Of a stretch of DNA of 64,000 nt, positions 52,324 through 62,308 are shown in pieces. Position 1 is the first letter of the stretch; the number at the start of each line of letters is the position of its first letter. The position numbers and the translations under genes were made by a program. The notes beneath the pieces are model-generated. The model had not been told where the DNA came from. It worked only from the letters and a program-made list of their open reading frames with translations, and made no database searches. The stretch is from Aerococcaceae bacterium DSM 111021 (GTDB taxonomy: Bacteria; Bacillota; Bacilli; Lactobacillales; Aerococcaceae): NCBI GenBank assembly GCA_020112395.1, contig JACCEK010000003.1:62001-126000 (forward strand). Direction: 5' to 3'.

Positions 52324-53112
52324 TTAATCAATTAAGTCTTCGTATATTGTTTTTAATAATATTATGTATTCATTTGTTTTATGTTGACGGTCTTCAAGGA
52401 AATATTGTTTTATCAAAAATAGACAATTCATCATACTGTACCATCGAACACGTTTGTAGAAAGAATTGTTAATTGGATAATCATATTGTTGGAACCAACC
52501 CATCCACTCACTGGGAGCAAAGTAATGGACAAGAATCATCGTAATATCACTCAATGGATCAGCTACTTTAACACTTTCCCAGTCAACAAGGTAGAGATGA
52601 TCGTCATGACTTTTTAAGAAATTATTATGATTTAAATCACCGTGGCATACAGTCCGTCGTACTTCATAAAAATCTTTGTCGATAGCATCTTCCATATGTC
52701 TAACTACTTCATTCAAAAAATGATGTGAAGCGAGTTGTGGAGATAAGTCAATGAAATAAGTATTGATGAAATCAAGAGGATGATAGTTGCGCTCGCCCAT
52801 TCGTTTCAGCATGAGTAATAGATGATCGGAGCCATGTATTTGACGAATTAATTCAATTACTTCTTTAGATCCCATGTCGTCCTTTGTTAGTAAGCGACCT
52901 TCTGTCCATTCCTGTGCGGTGAAAGTATCGCCAGAATATGTTCTCTGAGTCCACATTAATTTTGGGGCGATGCCTTCAGCAGATAGAGCTGCAATAAAGG
53001 GAGACGTGTTTCGTTTAAAGAAAACTTTTTCATCTGATTTTATGCCCATGTAAGCATCACCTGATGCACCTGCAATAGGGTGAAGCTCCCAATCGCCTTG
53101 TTGGTTATACAT
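52324..53112 (-). CDS. YtmP-like phosphotransferase (APH/choline kinase fold)
   Basis: The 262-residue kinase-fold protein has [18 protein letters not shown] as its nucleotide-binding lobe, the Brenner motif [13 protein letters not shown] and the metal motif [18 protein letters not shown]. It corresponds to Bacillus YtmP, sometimes annotated as a thiamine or aminoglycoside kinase. The substrate is unproven and drug resistance is unlikely given the conserved link with trmB. GGGAGG lies about 11 bases before the ATG at 53112. A TTG seven codons upstream is ahead of that site and was rejected. Confidence 0.88.
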   Translation of the reverse strand: MYNQQGDWELHPIAGASGDAYMGIKSDEKVFFKRNTSPFIAALSAEGIAPKLMWTQRTYSGDTFTAQEWTEGRLLTKDDMGSKEVIELIRQIHGSDHLLLMLKRMGERNYHPLDFINTYFIDLSPQLASHHFLNEVVRHMEDAIDKDFYEVRRTVCHGDLNHNNFLKSHDDHLYLVDWESVKVADPLSDITMILVHYFAPSEWMGWFQQYDYPINNSFYKRVRWYSMMNCLFLIKQYFLEDRQHKTNEYIILLKTIYEDLID

Positions 53113-53197
53113 TGAATTTTCTGCCTCCCCCAAAACTAACTTAAAAAATCACAATACAGAATATTTTACCATGTTAAGAAGTAGGGTCAATCCTTTT

Positions 53198-53548
53198 TTA
53201 ACCTTTGTGGTTAATTAAATAGTAATCTATCAATTCACCCGTGTAAATATCACTTGCGAATTGATATTGGAAACGACCCTCGTTATTTTCTATGGTTACG
53301 CCACCAAGGTATACTAGAGGCTTATCTTCAAACAAGTCATATTCAATTGAATCATAGTCTATCCAAGAGCCTACGACGTTGCCTTTTTCACCCAAACGAT
53401 TTTTTGCAGTTTCTAATACTAGACCCGCTTTTTTTGGGCGATTTTCTTTAATTAATAAAGTTGTTGCGGCGCCAATAAGTATACCCGTTGCAAGAAGGAG
53501 CCCTCCGAGGAGTCCGTTACTGTTGTTGTAGTTATTATTTTCACTCAT
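53198..53548 (-). CDS. Small membrane-anchored protein of unknown function
   Basis: The 116-residue protein has an Asn-rich N-terminal tail (NNNYNNSNG), one membrane segment (about 13-34, GLLGGLLLATGILIGAATTL) and an outer domain of about 75 residues with GSWIDYDSIEYD and LVYLGGVTIENNEGRFQYQF that has the look of a small beta domain. I do not recognise it. AGGAGTGAAG precedes the ATG. It lies 85 bases upstream of the kinase-like gene on the same strand and may be co-transcribed. Confidence 0.78.
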   Translation of the reverse strand: MSENNNYNNSNGLLGGLLLATGILIGAATTLLIKENRPKKAGLVLETAKNRLGEKGNVVGSWIDYDSIEYDLFEDKPLVYLGGVTIENNEGRFQYQFASDIYTGELIDYYLINHKG

Positions 53549-53853
53549 TTACTTCACTCCTATTTTGTTAGTCTGCAACTAGTTTAACACGTTGATTGAA
53601 TCAAGGCTAAAGAAAACATTGGAAAAAGCCTAAATTTAACAACGATGGGCGCTTAACCTATAATCATGCGGTTAAATTCCGCTCTTTTATTTGCTCGTAG
53701 TATCTTATAAATAGATGGAAAAACACGCCTTTTTATTAGAAAATTCTATGAATAATGAGACTTACTTATAAATTGCATTTTGACGCTATTTGTGCAACAA
53801 TTAGAAGGATTGTTTACAGATAAAAGTTTATTAGAAGGAGGCAGTTTAACTGC
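53549..53853. other. Divergent intergenic region without a recognisable gene
   Basis: About 305 bases between the small membrane protein and pepA. I found no open frame of note, no strong hairpin and no clear promoter pair. Confidence 0.5.
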
Positions 53854-54933
53854 ATGACTATTAATGAGAATCAATTTAAACGAATTAAAGAATTAACTGA
53901 ATTACAAGGGATTTCCGGTAACGAGGGCGAAGTAAGAGCTTACCTCAAAGAGAAATTAACACCACTTGTAGACGAAGTTGAAATAAGTGGTTTAGGGAAT
54001 ATCTTTGGAATTAAAAAATCAACAACAGAACATGCACCTAAATTAATGGTTGCAGCTCACATGGATGAAGTAGGATTCATGGTTAGCCAAATTAATGATA
54101 ACGGGACATTCAAAGTGACACCTATTGGTGGTTGGAACGTTTATGCAGTATCTGCGCAACGTTTTACATTACAGACAAAGCAAGGAAACTATCCTTGTGT
54201 CTCAAGTGCAGTAGCGCCACACTTATTACGTGGAAGCAAAGCGCAGTCACTTAAACCAGCTGATATTCTGTTCGACGCAGGCTTTACTTCTAAAGAAGAA
54301 GCGATGTCTTACGGTGTAAGACCTGGTGATAGTTTAGTCCCAGATGTTGAAACAATTCGAACAGCTAATAAAGAATCGATTATTAGTAAAGCTTGGGATA
54401 ATCGTTACGGTAGTGCTGTTATATTAGATACGTTAGAGAAGATACAAGGCAAATCATTAGCCTCAGACTTAATCATGGGTGCTTCTGTTCAAGAAGAAGT
54501 GGGCTTACGTGGTATTCGCGGAGCGGTACATCGTTACCAGCCAGACCTATTCTTAGCAGTAGATTGTTCACCAGCAGCGGATGCTGAAGGTAAAAAAGAT
54601 GTACAAGGGCGTTTAGGTGAAGGATTCCTGTTACGAGTACAAGACCCAGGAATGATTACACACAAAGGCTTACGAGAATACTTATTAGATACTGCGGAGT
54701 CCAATAACATCCCGTATCAATATTTCTTCTCAAAAGGTGGAACAGATGCCGGTGCAGCTCACACGATGAATGAAGGTGTGATTAGTGGCGTAATCGGTGT
54801 TCCAGCTAGATATATTCATGGTCATCAATCATTATTTAGAATATCAGACTATGAAGCCGCGCAAGCAATGTTAGAAGCAGTGGTAACGACATTTGATCGT
54901 ACTACTTACGAGACTTTAATTCAAAATACTTAA
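53854..54933 (+). CDS. pepA: M42-family glutamyl aminopeptidase
   Basis: The 359-residue zinc or cobalt aminopeptidase shows the M42 ligands in order: LMVAAHMDEVGFM (His, Asp), SKAWDNRYGSAV (bridging Asp), ASVQEEVGLRG (catalytic Glu pair), LAVDCSPAAD (Asp) and the final YIHGHQSLFRI (His). M42 enzymes remove N-terminal residues from peptides in the cytoplasm as large dodecamers. Bacillus YtoP is the syntenic counterpart. AGAAGGAGG precedes the ATG. The ytpR gene follows 29 bases after the stop. Confidence 0.92.
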   Translation: MTINENQFKRIKELTELQGISGNEGEVRAYLKEKLTPLVDEVEISGLGNIFGIKKSTTEHAPKLMVAAHMDEVGFMVSQINDNGTFKVTPIGGWNVYAVSAQRFTLQTKQGNYPCVSSAVAPHLLRGSKAQSLKPADILFDAGFTSKEEAMSYGVRPGDSLVPDVETIRTANKESIISKAWDNRYGSAVILDTLEKIQGKSLASDLIMGASVQEEVGLRGIRGAVHRYQPDLFLAVDCSPAADAEGKKDVQGRLGEGFLLRVQDPGMITHKGLREYLLDTAESNNIPYQYFFSKGGTDAGAAHTMNEGVISGVIGVPARYIHGHQSLFRISDYEAAQAMLEAVVTTFDRTTYETLIQNT

Positions 54934-54962
54934 TATTGACGGAAAGAAAGGATTTAATTTTT

Positions 54963-55592
54963 ATGTGGATAGCTTTTTATAACGAACAAGGTGTTGGAGA
55001 TGTATTGATGTTAACTCATGGGCAAGCAGATGAGAATCATTTAACTTCTGAATCGAATAAGAACGTGACTATCGTTAGAGATAGTACGAAAGATAATCAA
55101 GTTATGTCAGTGAATTTATTTAATATTTCTGAAACATTTAAGCCAAATGGTAATGGGAATGTTGACTTAACTGCGGAACAAGTATCTCAAGTTAATGACA
55201 AGATTAAAGAAGCTGGATTTGATGTTGAAATAGTTGTTGACACAAAGCCTAAATTCGTAGTAGGATACGTTGAATCATGCGAAAAACACGAAGATAGTGA
55301 CCACTTATCAATAACTAAAACAAACGTTGGAGACGAAGTGTTGCAAATTGTTTGTGGAGCGAATAATATTTCTGAAGGAATGAATGTTATGGTTGCTCGT
55401 CCTGGAGCAGCTATGCCAAGTGGATCAATTATTTGGCCAGGTGAGTTACGTGGAGTTGAAAGTTTTGGAATGATCTGCTCAACACGTGAATTAGGATTAG
55501 CAGACATTGAAGATTTACCAGGAATCTGGGAATTAGAGAAGTCATTTAAACCAGGGACAAGTTTAGAAGATGTAGTCGCTTCATACAAGTAA
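54963..55592 (+). CDS. ytpR: YtpR-family tRNA-binding domain protein
   Basis: The 209-residue protein has an N-terminal DUF4479 region (MWIAFYNEQGVGDVLMLTHG) and a C-terminal tRNA-binding OB domain (about 95-200) like that of PheT: FVVGYVESCEKHEDSDHLSI, VCGANNISEGMNVMVARPGA and GVESFGMICSTRELGL. AAAGGA lies about 10 bases before the ATG at 54963. A frame extends nine codons upstream without support. The order pepA-ytpR-x-murC follows the Bacillus pattern, with an unusual gene at the next place. Confidence 0.92.
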   Translation: MWIAFYNEQGVGDVLMLTHGQADENHLTSESNKNVTIVRDSTKDNQVMSVNLFNISETFKPNGNGNVDLTAEQVSQVNDKIKEAGFDVEIVVDTKPKFVVGYVESCEKHEDSDHLSITKTNVGDEVLQIVCGANNISEGMNVMVARPGAAMPSGSIIWPGELRGVESFGMICSTRELGLADIEDLPGIWELEKSFKPGTSLEDVVASYK

Positions 55593-55627
55593 TAAAAGGT
55601 GATTAAACTAGTAGTCAAGGATGTGAA

Positions 55628-56191
55628 ATGATGAAAAAATACGAAGGACCAGCATATAATAATGGAACAGGTCAGTCAGCAAAAAGACGCTTCGCTCATC
55701 CAACTCAAGGAATGGAATCAGGTAAGTTCAAGTTTGAACCTGCCTATTCGATTAAGCAGAAAAAATCACAACATTCAGAGGATATTCGTAATACTCAAAC
55801 CAAACAAGCCAATGAAGATATAACCGATGAATTAAAACAACCAGCGCCAAAAAGTGGATTAGAGCACTATGAAATACCATTTTTGAAGAAGCAACATAAA
55901 ACGATGACACCGGTTAAGAATCATAAGGATTTAGAAGAGAGTCAAACAAGGAACGATGAGAACCATGATATAACGTCACGATCTCAAAGGTCCAACTATG
56001 AACCTTCATACAAGAAGCAAATTGAGCAACTGTCTGAAGAAGAACAGGTTAGGCGACCTTTTAAACCTAAAGAATTACCGAAGCCATATAAGAAACCAGA
56101 AGCAATCGATCGACGAGTAGATGAGAATACAAGATTACTAGCTAAAAGATTACATAAATCTAAAAATAGCTTTTTATTGTTTGAGAACTAG
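55628..56191 (+). CDS. Disordered, charged protein of unknown function between ytpR and murC
   Basis: The 187-residue product is highly charged and rich in Lys, Glu, Gln and Pro, with no hydrophobic segment. Motif-like pieces are ESGKFKFEPAYSIKQKK, FKPKELPKPYKKPEAIDRRV and the end RLHKSKNSFLLFEN. In Bacillus the position between ytpR and murC holds the DNA translocase sftA, whose cytoplasmic N-terminal linker is also disordered. This could be a leftover of that part or a new gene. No frameshifted motor domain follows, since murC starts 15 bases later. AAGGATG precedes the ATG. Confidence 0.7.
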   Translation: MMKKYEGPAYNNGTGQSAKRRFAHPTQGMESGKFKFEPAYSIKQKKSQHSEDIRNTQTKQANEDITDELKQPAPKSGLEHYEIPFLKKQHKTMTPVKNHKDLEESQTRNDENHDITSRSQRSNYEPSYKKQIEQLSEEEQVRRPFKPKELPKPYKKPEAIDRRVDENTRLLAKRLHKSKNSFLLFEN

Positions 56192-56206
56192 GAGGCAATA
56201 AAACAT

Positions 56207-57547
56207 ATGAATATGATGAATAGAGAACAAACATATCATTTTGTTGGAATTAAAGGATCTGGAATGAGTGCATTAGCGCTTATTCTACATGGAGAAGGTT
56301 ATAATGTTCAAGGTAGTGATGTAGGGAAATACTTCTTCACTCAACAAGAACTAGAAAACCAACACATAACAATTTTAGAATTTGATGCAGAGAACATCAC
56401 AGAGAAATTAACAATTATTGCAGGGAATGCATTTAATGATGATCATCCTGAATTAGTAAAAGCTCGAGAACTAGGCTTAGAAATTCATCGTTATCATGAT
56501 TTTATCGGTGGGTTAATTGAAAACTACACAAGTATTGCAGTTACAGGGTCACATGGTAAAACATCGACAACTGGTTTGCTGTCACATACATTAAAGAATC
56601 TTGCTCCGACAAGTTATTTAATTGGTGATGGAACTGGTTTTGGTGACGAAACGGCAACATATTTCGCACTTGAAGCGTGTGAATATCGTCGTCACTTCTT
56701 AGCTTACAAACCTGATTATGCAATTATTACTAACGTCGATTTTGATCATCCAGATTACTACCGCTCGATTGAAGATGTATTTGAAGCCATTCAAACATTC
56801 TCACATCAAGCGAAAAAAGCAATCATTGCTTGTGGAGATGACGAACATTTACCGCATTTAAAAGCGGATGTTCCTGTGTATTACTATGGACTGACTGAGG
56901 ATTCGCATGTTCATGCGAAGAATATAGATCGTACAGTTGAAGGATCTGAATTTGACGTTGTCGTAGATGGCGAATTATTCGGACGATTCACTATCCCAGT
57001 ATTTGGTGAACATAATATCCTGAATGCTTTATCTGTGATTACAGTTCTTTACTTGGAAGGATTTAAAGCATCAGATATCAATCAACATATTGCTACGTTT
57101 GGTGGCGTTAAACGTCGTTTTTCTGCCCGACAAATTCAAGATTTAACGATTATTGATGACTATGCGCATCATCCATCTGAGATTACAGCAACCATTGATG
57201 CAGCAAAACAACGGTATCCAAAACGTGAGATCGTTGCAATATTCCAACCGCATACTTTCTCAAGGACTGTCGCAATGCTTAAAGAATTTGCGGAGTCTTT
57301 AGGGTTAGCGGATAAAGTTTATCTCGTTGAAATATTCAACTCAGCACGTGAAGCGAATGGTGAGGTAACGATTGATGATTTAGCAAAATTAATCAATCAG
57401 AAAGTTGAGATTATCTCGACAGAACATTTATCACCATTAATGGATTATAACGATGCTGTATTCCTGTTCATGGGTGCAGGAGATATTGACGAATTATCTC
57501 GTCAGTTTGAGAAAGCATACGCTAACTTAAGCCCTAACCGACTATAG
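56207..57547 (+). CDS. murC: UDP-N-acetylmuramate--L-alanine ligase
   Basis: The 446-residue ATP-dependent ligase adds L-Ala to UDP-MurNAc, the first step of the peptidoglycan stem peptide. It shows FVGIKGSGMSALALILHGEG, the ATP loop AVTGSHGKTSTTGLLSH, NVDFDHPDYY, GEHNILNALSVI with His, and DDYAHHPSEI. AGGAGG is 11 bases before the ATG at 56207. An ATG two codons later would give a similar protein. The place before polA is conserved in relatives. Confidence 0.95.
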   Translation: MNMMNREQTYHFVGIKGSGMSALALILHGEGYNVQGSDVGKYFFTQQELENQHITILEFDAENITEKLTIIAGNAFNDDHPELVKARELGLEIHRYHDFIGGLIENYTSIAVTGSHGKTSTTGLLSHTLKNLAPTSYLIGDGTGFGDETATYFALEACEYRRHFLAYKPDYAIITNVDFDHPDYYRSIEDVFEAIQTFSHQAKKAIIACGDDEHLPHLKADVPVYYYGLTEDSHVHAKNIDRTVEGSEFDVVVDGELFGRFTIPVFGEHNILNALSVITVLYLEGFKASDINQHIATFGGVKRRFSARQIQDLTIIDDYAHHPSEITATIDAAKQRYPKREIVAIFQPHTFSRTVAMLKEFAESLGLADKVYLVEIFNSAREANGEVTIDDLAKLINQKVEIISTEHLSPLMDYNDAVFLFMGAGDIDELSRQFEKAYANLSPNRL

Positions 57548-57625
57548 AACATATAACAACCGGCCAACGAGTTAGAATTCGTTGGCTGTTTGTGCTTAAA
57601 AATCAAAATGATGGAGGAATATTCA

Positions 57626-60292
57626 ATGAGTCAACGTAAAATTATGTTAATTGACGGAAGCAGTCTTGCTTATCGCGCATTTTATTCTATTCTGGATTTA
57701 GATCGATTCAAAAACAAATCGGGCTTGCACACGAATGCACTTTATAGCTTTCATCGAATGTTAGACAGTGTCATGGAACAATTTAAACCGACTCATATTC
57801 TAGTTGCTTTCGATAAAAGTGAAGTAACCTTTAGAAATGAGATGTTTAAAGAATATAAAGGTGGTCGCCAAAAAACACCAAGTGAATTCAAAGAACAAAT
57901 GCCTTATTTAAAAGTATTACTTGATGCATACGGAATGAAACATTATGATGTTCTGCGTTACGAAGCGGATGATGTTATCGGTACATTATCTCATCAAGCC
58001 GATACACAAGATGAAGTGATTGTTATTTCAGGTGATAAAGATTTAATTCAATTAGCTACTGATAATGTGACAGTATATATAACACGTAAAGGTGTCAGTC
58101 AACTGGAAGCATATACACCGGAAACAGTTATGGAAACTTACGGTGTAACACCTAAACAGTTTATAGACTTAAAAGGCTTGATGGGAGATCCATCAGATAA
58201 CTATCCTGGTGTCACGCGAATTGGTGAAAAAACTGCAATCAAGTTAATGAAAGAATATCATTCGGTTGAGGAACTTTACGAACGCCTTGATGAATTAAAA
58301 CCATCAAAAATGAAAGAGAATCTAACCAATGAAAAAGATCAAGCATACTTAAGTAAAGAATTAGCAGAAATCTTATTAGAAGCACCGATTGAAATTGGGA
58401 TAGAAGATATAGAATATAAGGGTAAAAACATTGAAGAATTAGTTGAGTTTTATCGTCAGATGGAATTTAATAGTTTCCTAACTGAACTTCAGGCTACGTC
58501 TGATGTTGATATTACAGCGATTGAAACTGATCAACCAGAACTTGAATATGATGTGCAATATGTCGAAGAAATAACTGAAGCGATGTTGCCGCAACAATCG
58601 GCAATCTACTTTGAGACTGTGGGAGACAACTATCATTTTGATGATGTCTTGCAAGTATCTTGGTACAGCCAAGTTGAGAATACAGTCTATATTGCTGAAG
58701 CTGATATGGCATTGAATGATTCATTATTTAAGGCATGGCTAGAAGACGAAACCGTAGATAAAATTACATTCGACTCTAAACGCGACCAAGTTTTAGCGAG
58801 TCATTATGGCATTCAATTAGCCGGAATTTTCTTTGATACACTCATTGCAGCTTACTTAGTGGAAGCGAATCATATGGATGAAGTGGCGAATGTTGTAAGA
58901 GCCTTAGAAGTCCCAGTGAATGTTCAACTTGATGAGATGGTATATGGTAAAGGTGCCAAGCGGAAGTTACCTGAAGACAAAGAGGTCATGATTAAACATG
59001 TAGCAAGTAAAGCAATGGCACTTGGTGCTTTAGTTGAACCCCTTCAAACCCGGCTAGTCGATTTAGAGATGGATGGGTTGTATACGGATATTGAGATGCC
59101 TGTCGCACGTGTTTTAGCACGTATGGAAATAACAGGAATCAAAGTGGATGGGGAGACTTTAGAAGAGAAGAACAAGGAATTGATCCAACGACTCAAACAA
59201 ATGGAAGCGCGAATTCATGAACATGCCGGTCAAGAGTTCAATGTCAATTCACCTAAGCAATTAGGAGAAATTCTCTTTGACAAAATGAACCTACCTGTGA
59301 TTAAAAAGACAAAAACAGGTTATAGTACTGCTGCGAATGTGTTAGAGAAATTACTTGATAAACATCCGATTATCCAAGAGATTTTAGATTACCGTCAAAT
59401 AAGTAAGCTACAAGGTACATATTTAGCTGGACTGCCGGGATATATTAAAGAAGATGGTAAGATACATACTAAGTTTGTCCAAACACTCACTCAAACAGGA
59501 CGATTAAGCAGTGCGGATCCAAACTTACAGAATATTCCAGTTCGTTTAGAAGAAGGGCGCAAAATTCGACAAGCTTTCGTGCCATCAGAAGAAGGTTGGC
59601 AATTATTTGGAGCAGACTACTCACAAATTGAATTGCGTGTTCTAGCTCATATAAGTCAAGAAGAGAATATGACTAAAGACTTTGTTGCTGGCGAAGATAT
59701 TCACTCAGCAACCGCGAGACGTGTGTTTAATATGGAATCTGATGAAGAAGTGAATAGCGATTTACGACGACAAGCTAAGGCTGTTAACTTCGGAATTGTT
59801 TATGGTATTAGTGATTACGGTTTATCTCAAAACCTGAATATACCAAGACCTGAAGCGAAAGAATTTATTGAGCGCTACTTTGTCATGTACCCAGGGGTGC
59901 AACAATTTATGGACGATATCGTCGTCAAAGCACGAGAAGAAGGGTATGTTAGTACCTTATTCCACCGTCGTCGATATTTACCAGATATCAAAGCGAGCAA
60001 CTTCAATATACGTTCATTTGCTGAGCGAACAGCAATGAACTCGCCTATTCAAGGAACGGCTGCTGATATCTTGAAGATAGCGATGATCAGACTTCAAAAA
60101 GCGATAGATGATGAAGGTCTTCAAGCACGTCTTCTACTACAAGTGCATGATGAGTTGATATTAGAGGCACCATCAGAAGAGATGGAACGCTTAAGTGAAC
60201 TCGTACCAGAGATTATGGAAAATGCAGTTGATTTAGATGTACCATTAGAAGTTGATTACAATCAAGGTATTAATTGGTATGAATTGAAATAA
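57626..60292 (+). CDS. polA: DNA polymerase I
   Basis: The 888-residue enzyme has a 5'-3' exonuclease domain (1-290; LIDGSSLAYRAFY, RYEADDVIGTL, GLMGDPSDNYPGV) and a degenerate 3'-5' exonuclease domain. That domain reads IYFETVGDN where the DxE metal site should be, so it cannot proofread, as in Bacillus. The polymerase domain follows with TGRLSSADPNLQNIP, DYSQIELRVLAHIS, RRQAKAVNFGIVYG and QVHDELILEAP. GGAGG lies 8 bases before the ATG at 57626. A start 12 codons upstream precedes that site. A terminator follows at 60301. Confidence 0.96.
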   Translation: MSQRKIMLIDGSSLAYRAFYSILDLDRFKNKSGLHTNALYSFHRMLDSVMEQFKPTHILVAFDKSEVTFRNEMFKEYKGGRQKTPSEFKEQMPYLKVLLDAYGMKHYDVLRYEADDVIGTLSHQADTQDEVIVISGDKDLIQLATDNVTVYITRKGVSQLEAYTPETVMETYGVTPKQFIDLKGLMGDPSDNYPGVTRIGEKTAIKLMKEYHSVEELYERLDELKPSKMKENLTNEKDQAYLSKELAEILLEAPIEIGIEDIEYKGKNIEELVEFYRQMEFNSFLTELQATSDVDITAIETDQPELEYDVQYVEEITEAMLPQQSAIYFETVGDNYHFDDVLQVSWYSQVENTVYIAEADMALNDSLFKAWLEDETVDKITFDSKRDQVLASHYGIQLAGIFFDTLIAAYLVEANHMDEVANVVRALEVPVNVQLDEMVYGKGAKRKLPEDKEVMIKHVASKAMALGALVEPLQTRLVDLEMDGLYTDIEMPVARVLARMEITGIKVDGETLEEKNKELIQRLKQMEARIHEHAGQEFNVNSPKQLGEILFDKMNLPVIKKTKTGYSTAANVLEKLLDKHPIIQEILDYRQISKLQGTYLAGLPGYIKEDGKIHTKFVQTLTQTGRLSSADPNLQNIPVRLEEGRKIRQAFVPSEEGWQLFGADYSQIELRVLAHISQEENMTKDFVAGEDIHSATARRVFNMESDEEVNSDLRRQAKAVNFGIVYGISDYGLSQNLNIPRPEAKEFIERYFVMYPGVQQFMDDIVVKAREEGYVSTLFHRRRYLPDIKASNFNIRSFAERTAMNSPIQGTAADILKIAMIRLQKAIDDEGLQARLLLQVHDELILEAPSEEMERLSELVPEIMENAVDLDVPLEVDYNQGINWYELK

Positions 60293-60300
60293 TAAGATGT

Positions 60301-60334
60301 TACTCTTCCTATTTTTAATAGGGAGAGTTTTTTA
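60301..60334 (+). terminator. Terminator after polA
   Basis: ACTCTTCCTAT opposes ATAGGGAGAGT, followed by TTTTTT. Confidence 0.83.
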
Positions 60335-60508
60335 GGTTAGGAAGCTTTTAGTGGATACAATTGAGAGTCTGACACATATTTTTGTGTCATGGGGGAATTT
60401 CTTACTGTCACTTCACTACTGTATTAAAAAAGTGAAAACTGTACGGATAGATTTCGATTTACACATAGATTTATCCCGTAGGTACTTTCATTTGAGCATG
60501 TCAATAAA

Positions 60509-60537
60509 TTGCTTGATCTTATGAATTCCTTTATAAT
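60509..60537 (+). promoter_or_regulatory. Promoter of the osmoprotectant transporter operon
   Basis: TTGCTT and TATAAT are exactly 17 bases apart, about 100 bases before the substrate-binding protein gene. The rest of the 60335-60634 gap shows a small GACACA/TGTGTC hairpin near 60372-60389 and nothing else of note. Confidence 0.72.
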
Positions 60538-60634
60538 AAAATTAACATTTATTTTGTTTCAGTTTAAGTCTCTGAATAGGGATTCCACAGGTATTCTATT
60601 GAGTTAAAGTTTATTATCGTAAAGGAGTAGAAAA

Positions 60635-61519
60635 ATGAAAAAAGTTAAATATATTATAAGTTTAATTGCAGTCACGAGTTTAATTCTTGTCGGATGTTCT
60701 TCAGGAGCGTCTGATGGTAGCATAAAGATTGGATCAAAAGACTTTACAGAAAGTCTGATTGTGAGTGAGATTTATGCTTTAGCATTGGAAGACAATGGAT
60801 ATAGTGTTGAGCGGGTACCAAGTATCGCAAGCTCTGTCATCCCACAATCAATTGAAAGTGGAGAGATTGATTTGTATCCTGAATATACGGGTACTGCTTT
60901 GTTAACCATCTTTAATTTACCCATGGATACAGACCCTGACAGTGTTGCTGAGACGATTCGAGGTGCATATGAAGAAGGTGGGGATTTAACTACGTTAGAA
61001 TATGCCCCAGCCAATGACTCTCAAGGTATTGCGATAACAACAGCAGCATCAGAAGAATACGGAATTGAAACAATTAGTGATTTACAAGCGAATGCTGAGA
61101 GTATTCGTTTTGCTTCTCAAGGAGAGTTTGAAGAACGAGAAGATGGGTTAAAAGGACTTGAAGAAGTATACGGTGAGTTTAATTTTGAGTCGATGACTGT
61201 ATACGATAATAGTTTAAAATACCAAGTATTGAGCAGTGATGAAGCTGACGCAACGCCGGCTTATACAACCGAAGGACAATTATCAAACACGGATATGTAT
61301 AAAGTATTAGAAGATGATCAACGATTTTGGCCACCTTATAATTTAGTGCCGGTTATTCGCCAAGATGTGTTAGAAGCTAACGCTGAGATTGAAACCATTA
61401 TTAATAATATAAGCGAAACGCTTGATACAGAAACTGTTATTGATTTAAATGCGAGAGTGGATATTGATGGTGAAGATTATATGGAAGTTGCACAAGATTA
61501 TTTTAATTCGATTAAATAA
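60635..61519 (+). CDS. Glycine betaine/choline-type ABC transporter substrate-binding lipoprotein
   Basis: The 294-residue protein has a lipoprotein signal (SLIAVTSLILVGCSSG, lipidated Cys21) and an OpuAC/OsmX-type binding domain: IKIGSKDFTESLIVSEIYAL, ESGEIDLYPEYTGTAL, QGIAITTAASEEYGIETISD, EADATPAYTTEGQLSN-like context and PPYNLVPVIRQDVL. It should bind betaine, choline, carnitine or a related quaternary amine at the outer membrane face. AAAGGAG precedes the ATG. A hairpin terminator after the gene (61542) probably gives it higher expression than the downstream membrane parts. Confidence 0.9.
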   Translation: MKKVKYIISLIAVTSLILVGCSSGASDGSIKIGSKDFTESLIVSEIYALALEDNGYSVERVPSIASSVIPQSIESGEIDLYPEYTGTALLTIFNLPMDTDPDSVAETIRGAYEEGGDLTTLEYAPANDSQGIAITTAASEEYGIETISDLQANAESIRFASQGEFEEREDGLKGLEEVYGEFNFESMTVYDNSLKYQVLSSDEADATPAYTTEGQLSNTDMYKVLEDDQRFWPPYNLVPVIRQDVLEANAEIETIINNISETLDTETVIDLNARVDIDGEDYMEVAQDYFNSIK

Positions 61520-61541
61520 GAGCCAGTAGATAATTAATTAT

Positions 61542-61581
61542 ACACGTTCGTAGAATCAACCGTTCTACAAGCGTGTTTTTT
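61542..61581 (+). terminator. Intra-operon terminator or attenuator after the substrate-binding protein gene
   Basis: ACACGTTCGTAGAA opposes TTCTACAAGCGTGT (two mismatches in the middle), then TTTTTTAC. It stands 90 bases before the permease start. Confidence 0.78.
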
Positions 61582-61672
61582 ACTTGATACGGTACATATT
61601 TATAGAATATCATGATGTATCATGTAAAATACAGTGTAAAAAGACATAGGAGTATACATAGGAGGGAATAGC

Positions 61673-62308
61673 TTGCTTAATCAAATTATCGACTACTTTC
61701 AAAGTAATTCTAGCCAGTTTATAGGGTATTTAATCCAACATATGAAGCTGAGTTTTATAGCATTGTTTATCGCGATATGTATAGGAATTCCCCTAGGTTA
61801 TATTAGTTACCGAAATAAAAGATTAGGAGAAGTCCTAACAACATCGTCGCAATTATTACGAATTATACCGAGCCTTGCAGTGTTATTCATACTCATTCCG
61901 CTTATCGGAGTAGGAGAGTTACCAGCGCTCATTGCTTTAACATTTTTAGCAGTTCCTCCGATTATTATGAATACAATTTTAGGGTTCAATGAAATACCCT
62001 CTATAACTTTAGAAGTAGCGCAAGGATTAGGGATGAACGAGAAGCAGTTGAGAAATCGGATTGAATTTCCTTTAGCTGCCCCTTATATCTTAAACGGAAT
62101 CAAATTAGCTTTAGTTGAAATTATTGCGAGTGCGACACTTGCCACTTATATTGGAGCAGGAGGTCTGGGAACGTTGATATTTACAGGACTTGGACTCTAC
62201 CGCATGGATTTATTAATCATTGGTGGGGGAACCGTTGCGATATTATCATTACTGAGTATGTTTATGATGGATTTACTTATAGAAAAGGTGGCAGAGAATC
62301 ATGGCTAA
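61673..62308 (+). CDS. Osmoprotectant ABC transporter permease (OpuCB/OsmW-like)
   Basis: The 211-residue membrane protein has about five to six hydrophobic segments and a BPD-type EAA loop (VAQGLGMNEKQLRNRIEFPLA, about 117-137). GIPLGYISYRNKRL and IPSLAVLFILIPLIGVGELP are typical of OpuCB/YehW permeases. TTG at 61673 has GGAGGG 6 bases upstream. It overlaps the ATPase gene by 8 bases. Confidence 0.9.
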   Translation: MLNQIIDYFQSNSSQFIGYLIQHMKLSFIALFIAICIGIPLGYISYRNKRLGEVLTTSSQLLRIIPSLAVLFILIPLIGVGELPALIALTFLAVPPIIMNTILGFNEIPSITLEVAQGLGMNEKQLRNRIEFPLAAPYILNGIKLALVEIIASATLATYIGAGGLGTLIFTGLGLYRMDLLIIGGGTVAILSLLSMFMMDLLIEKVAENHG

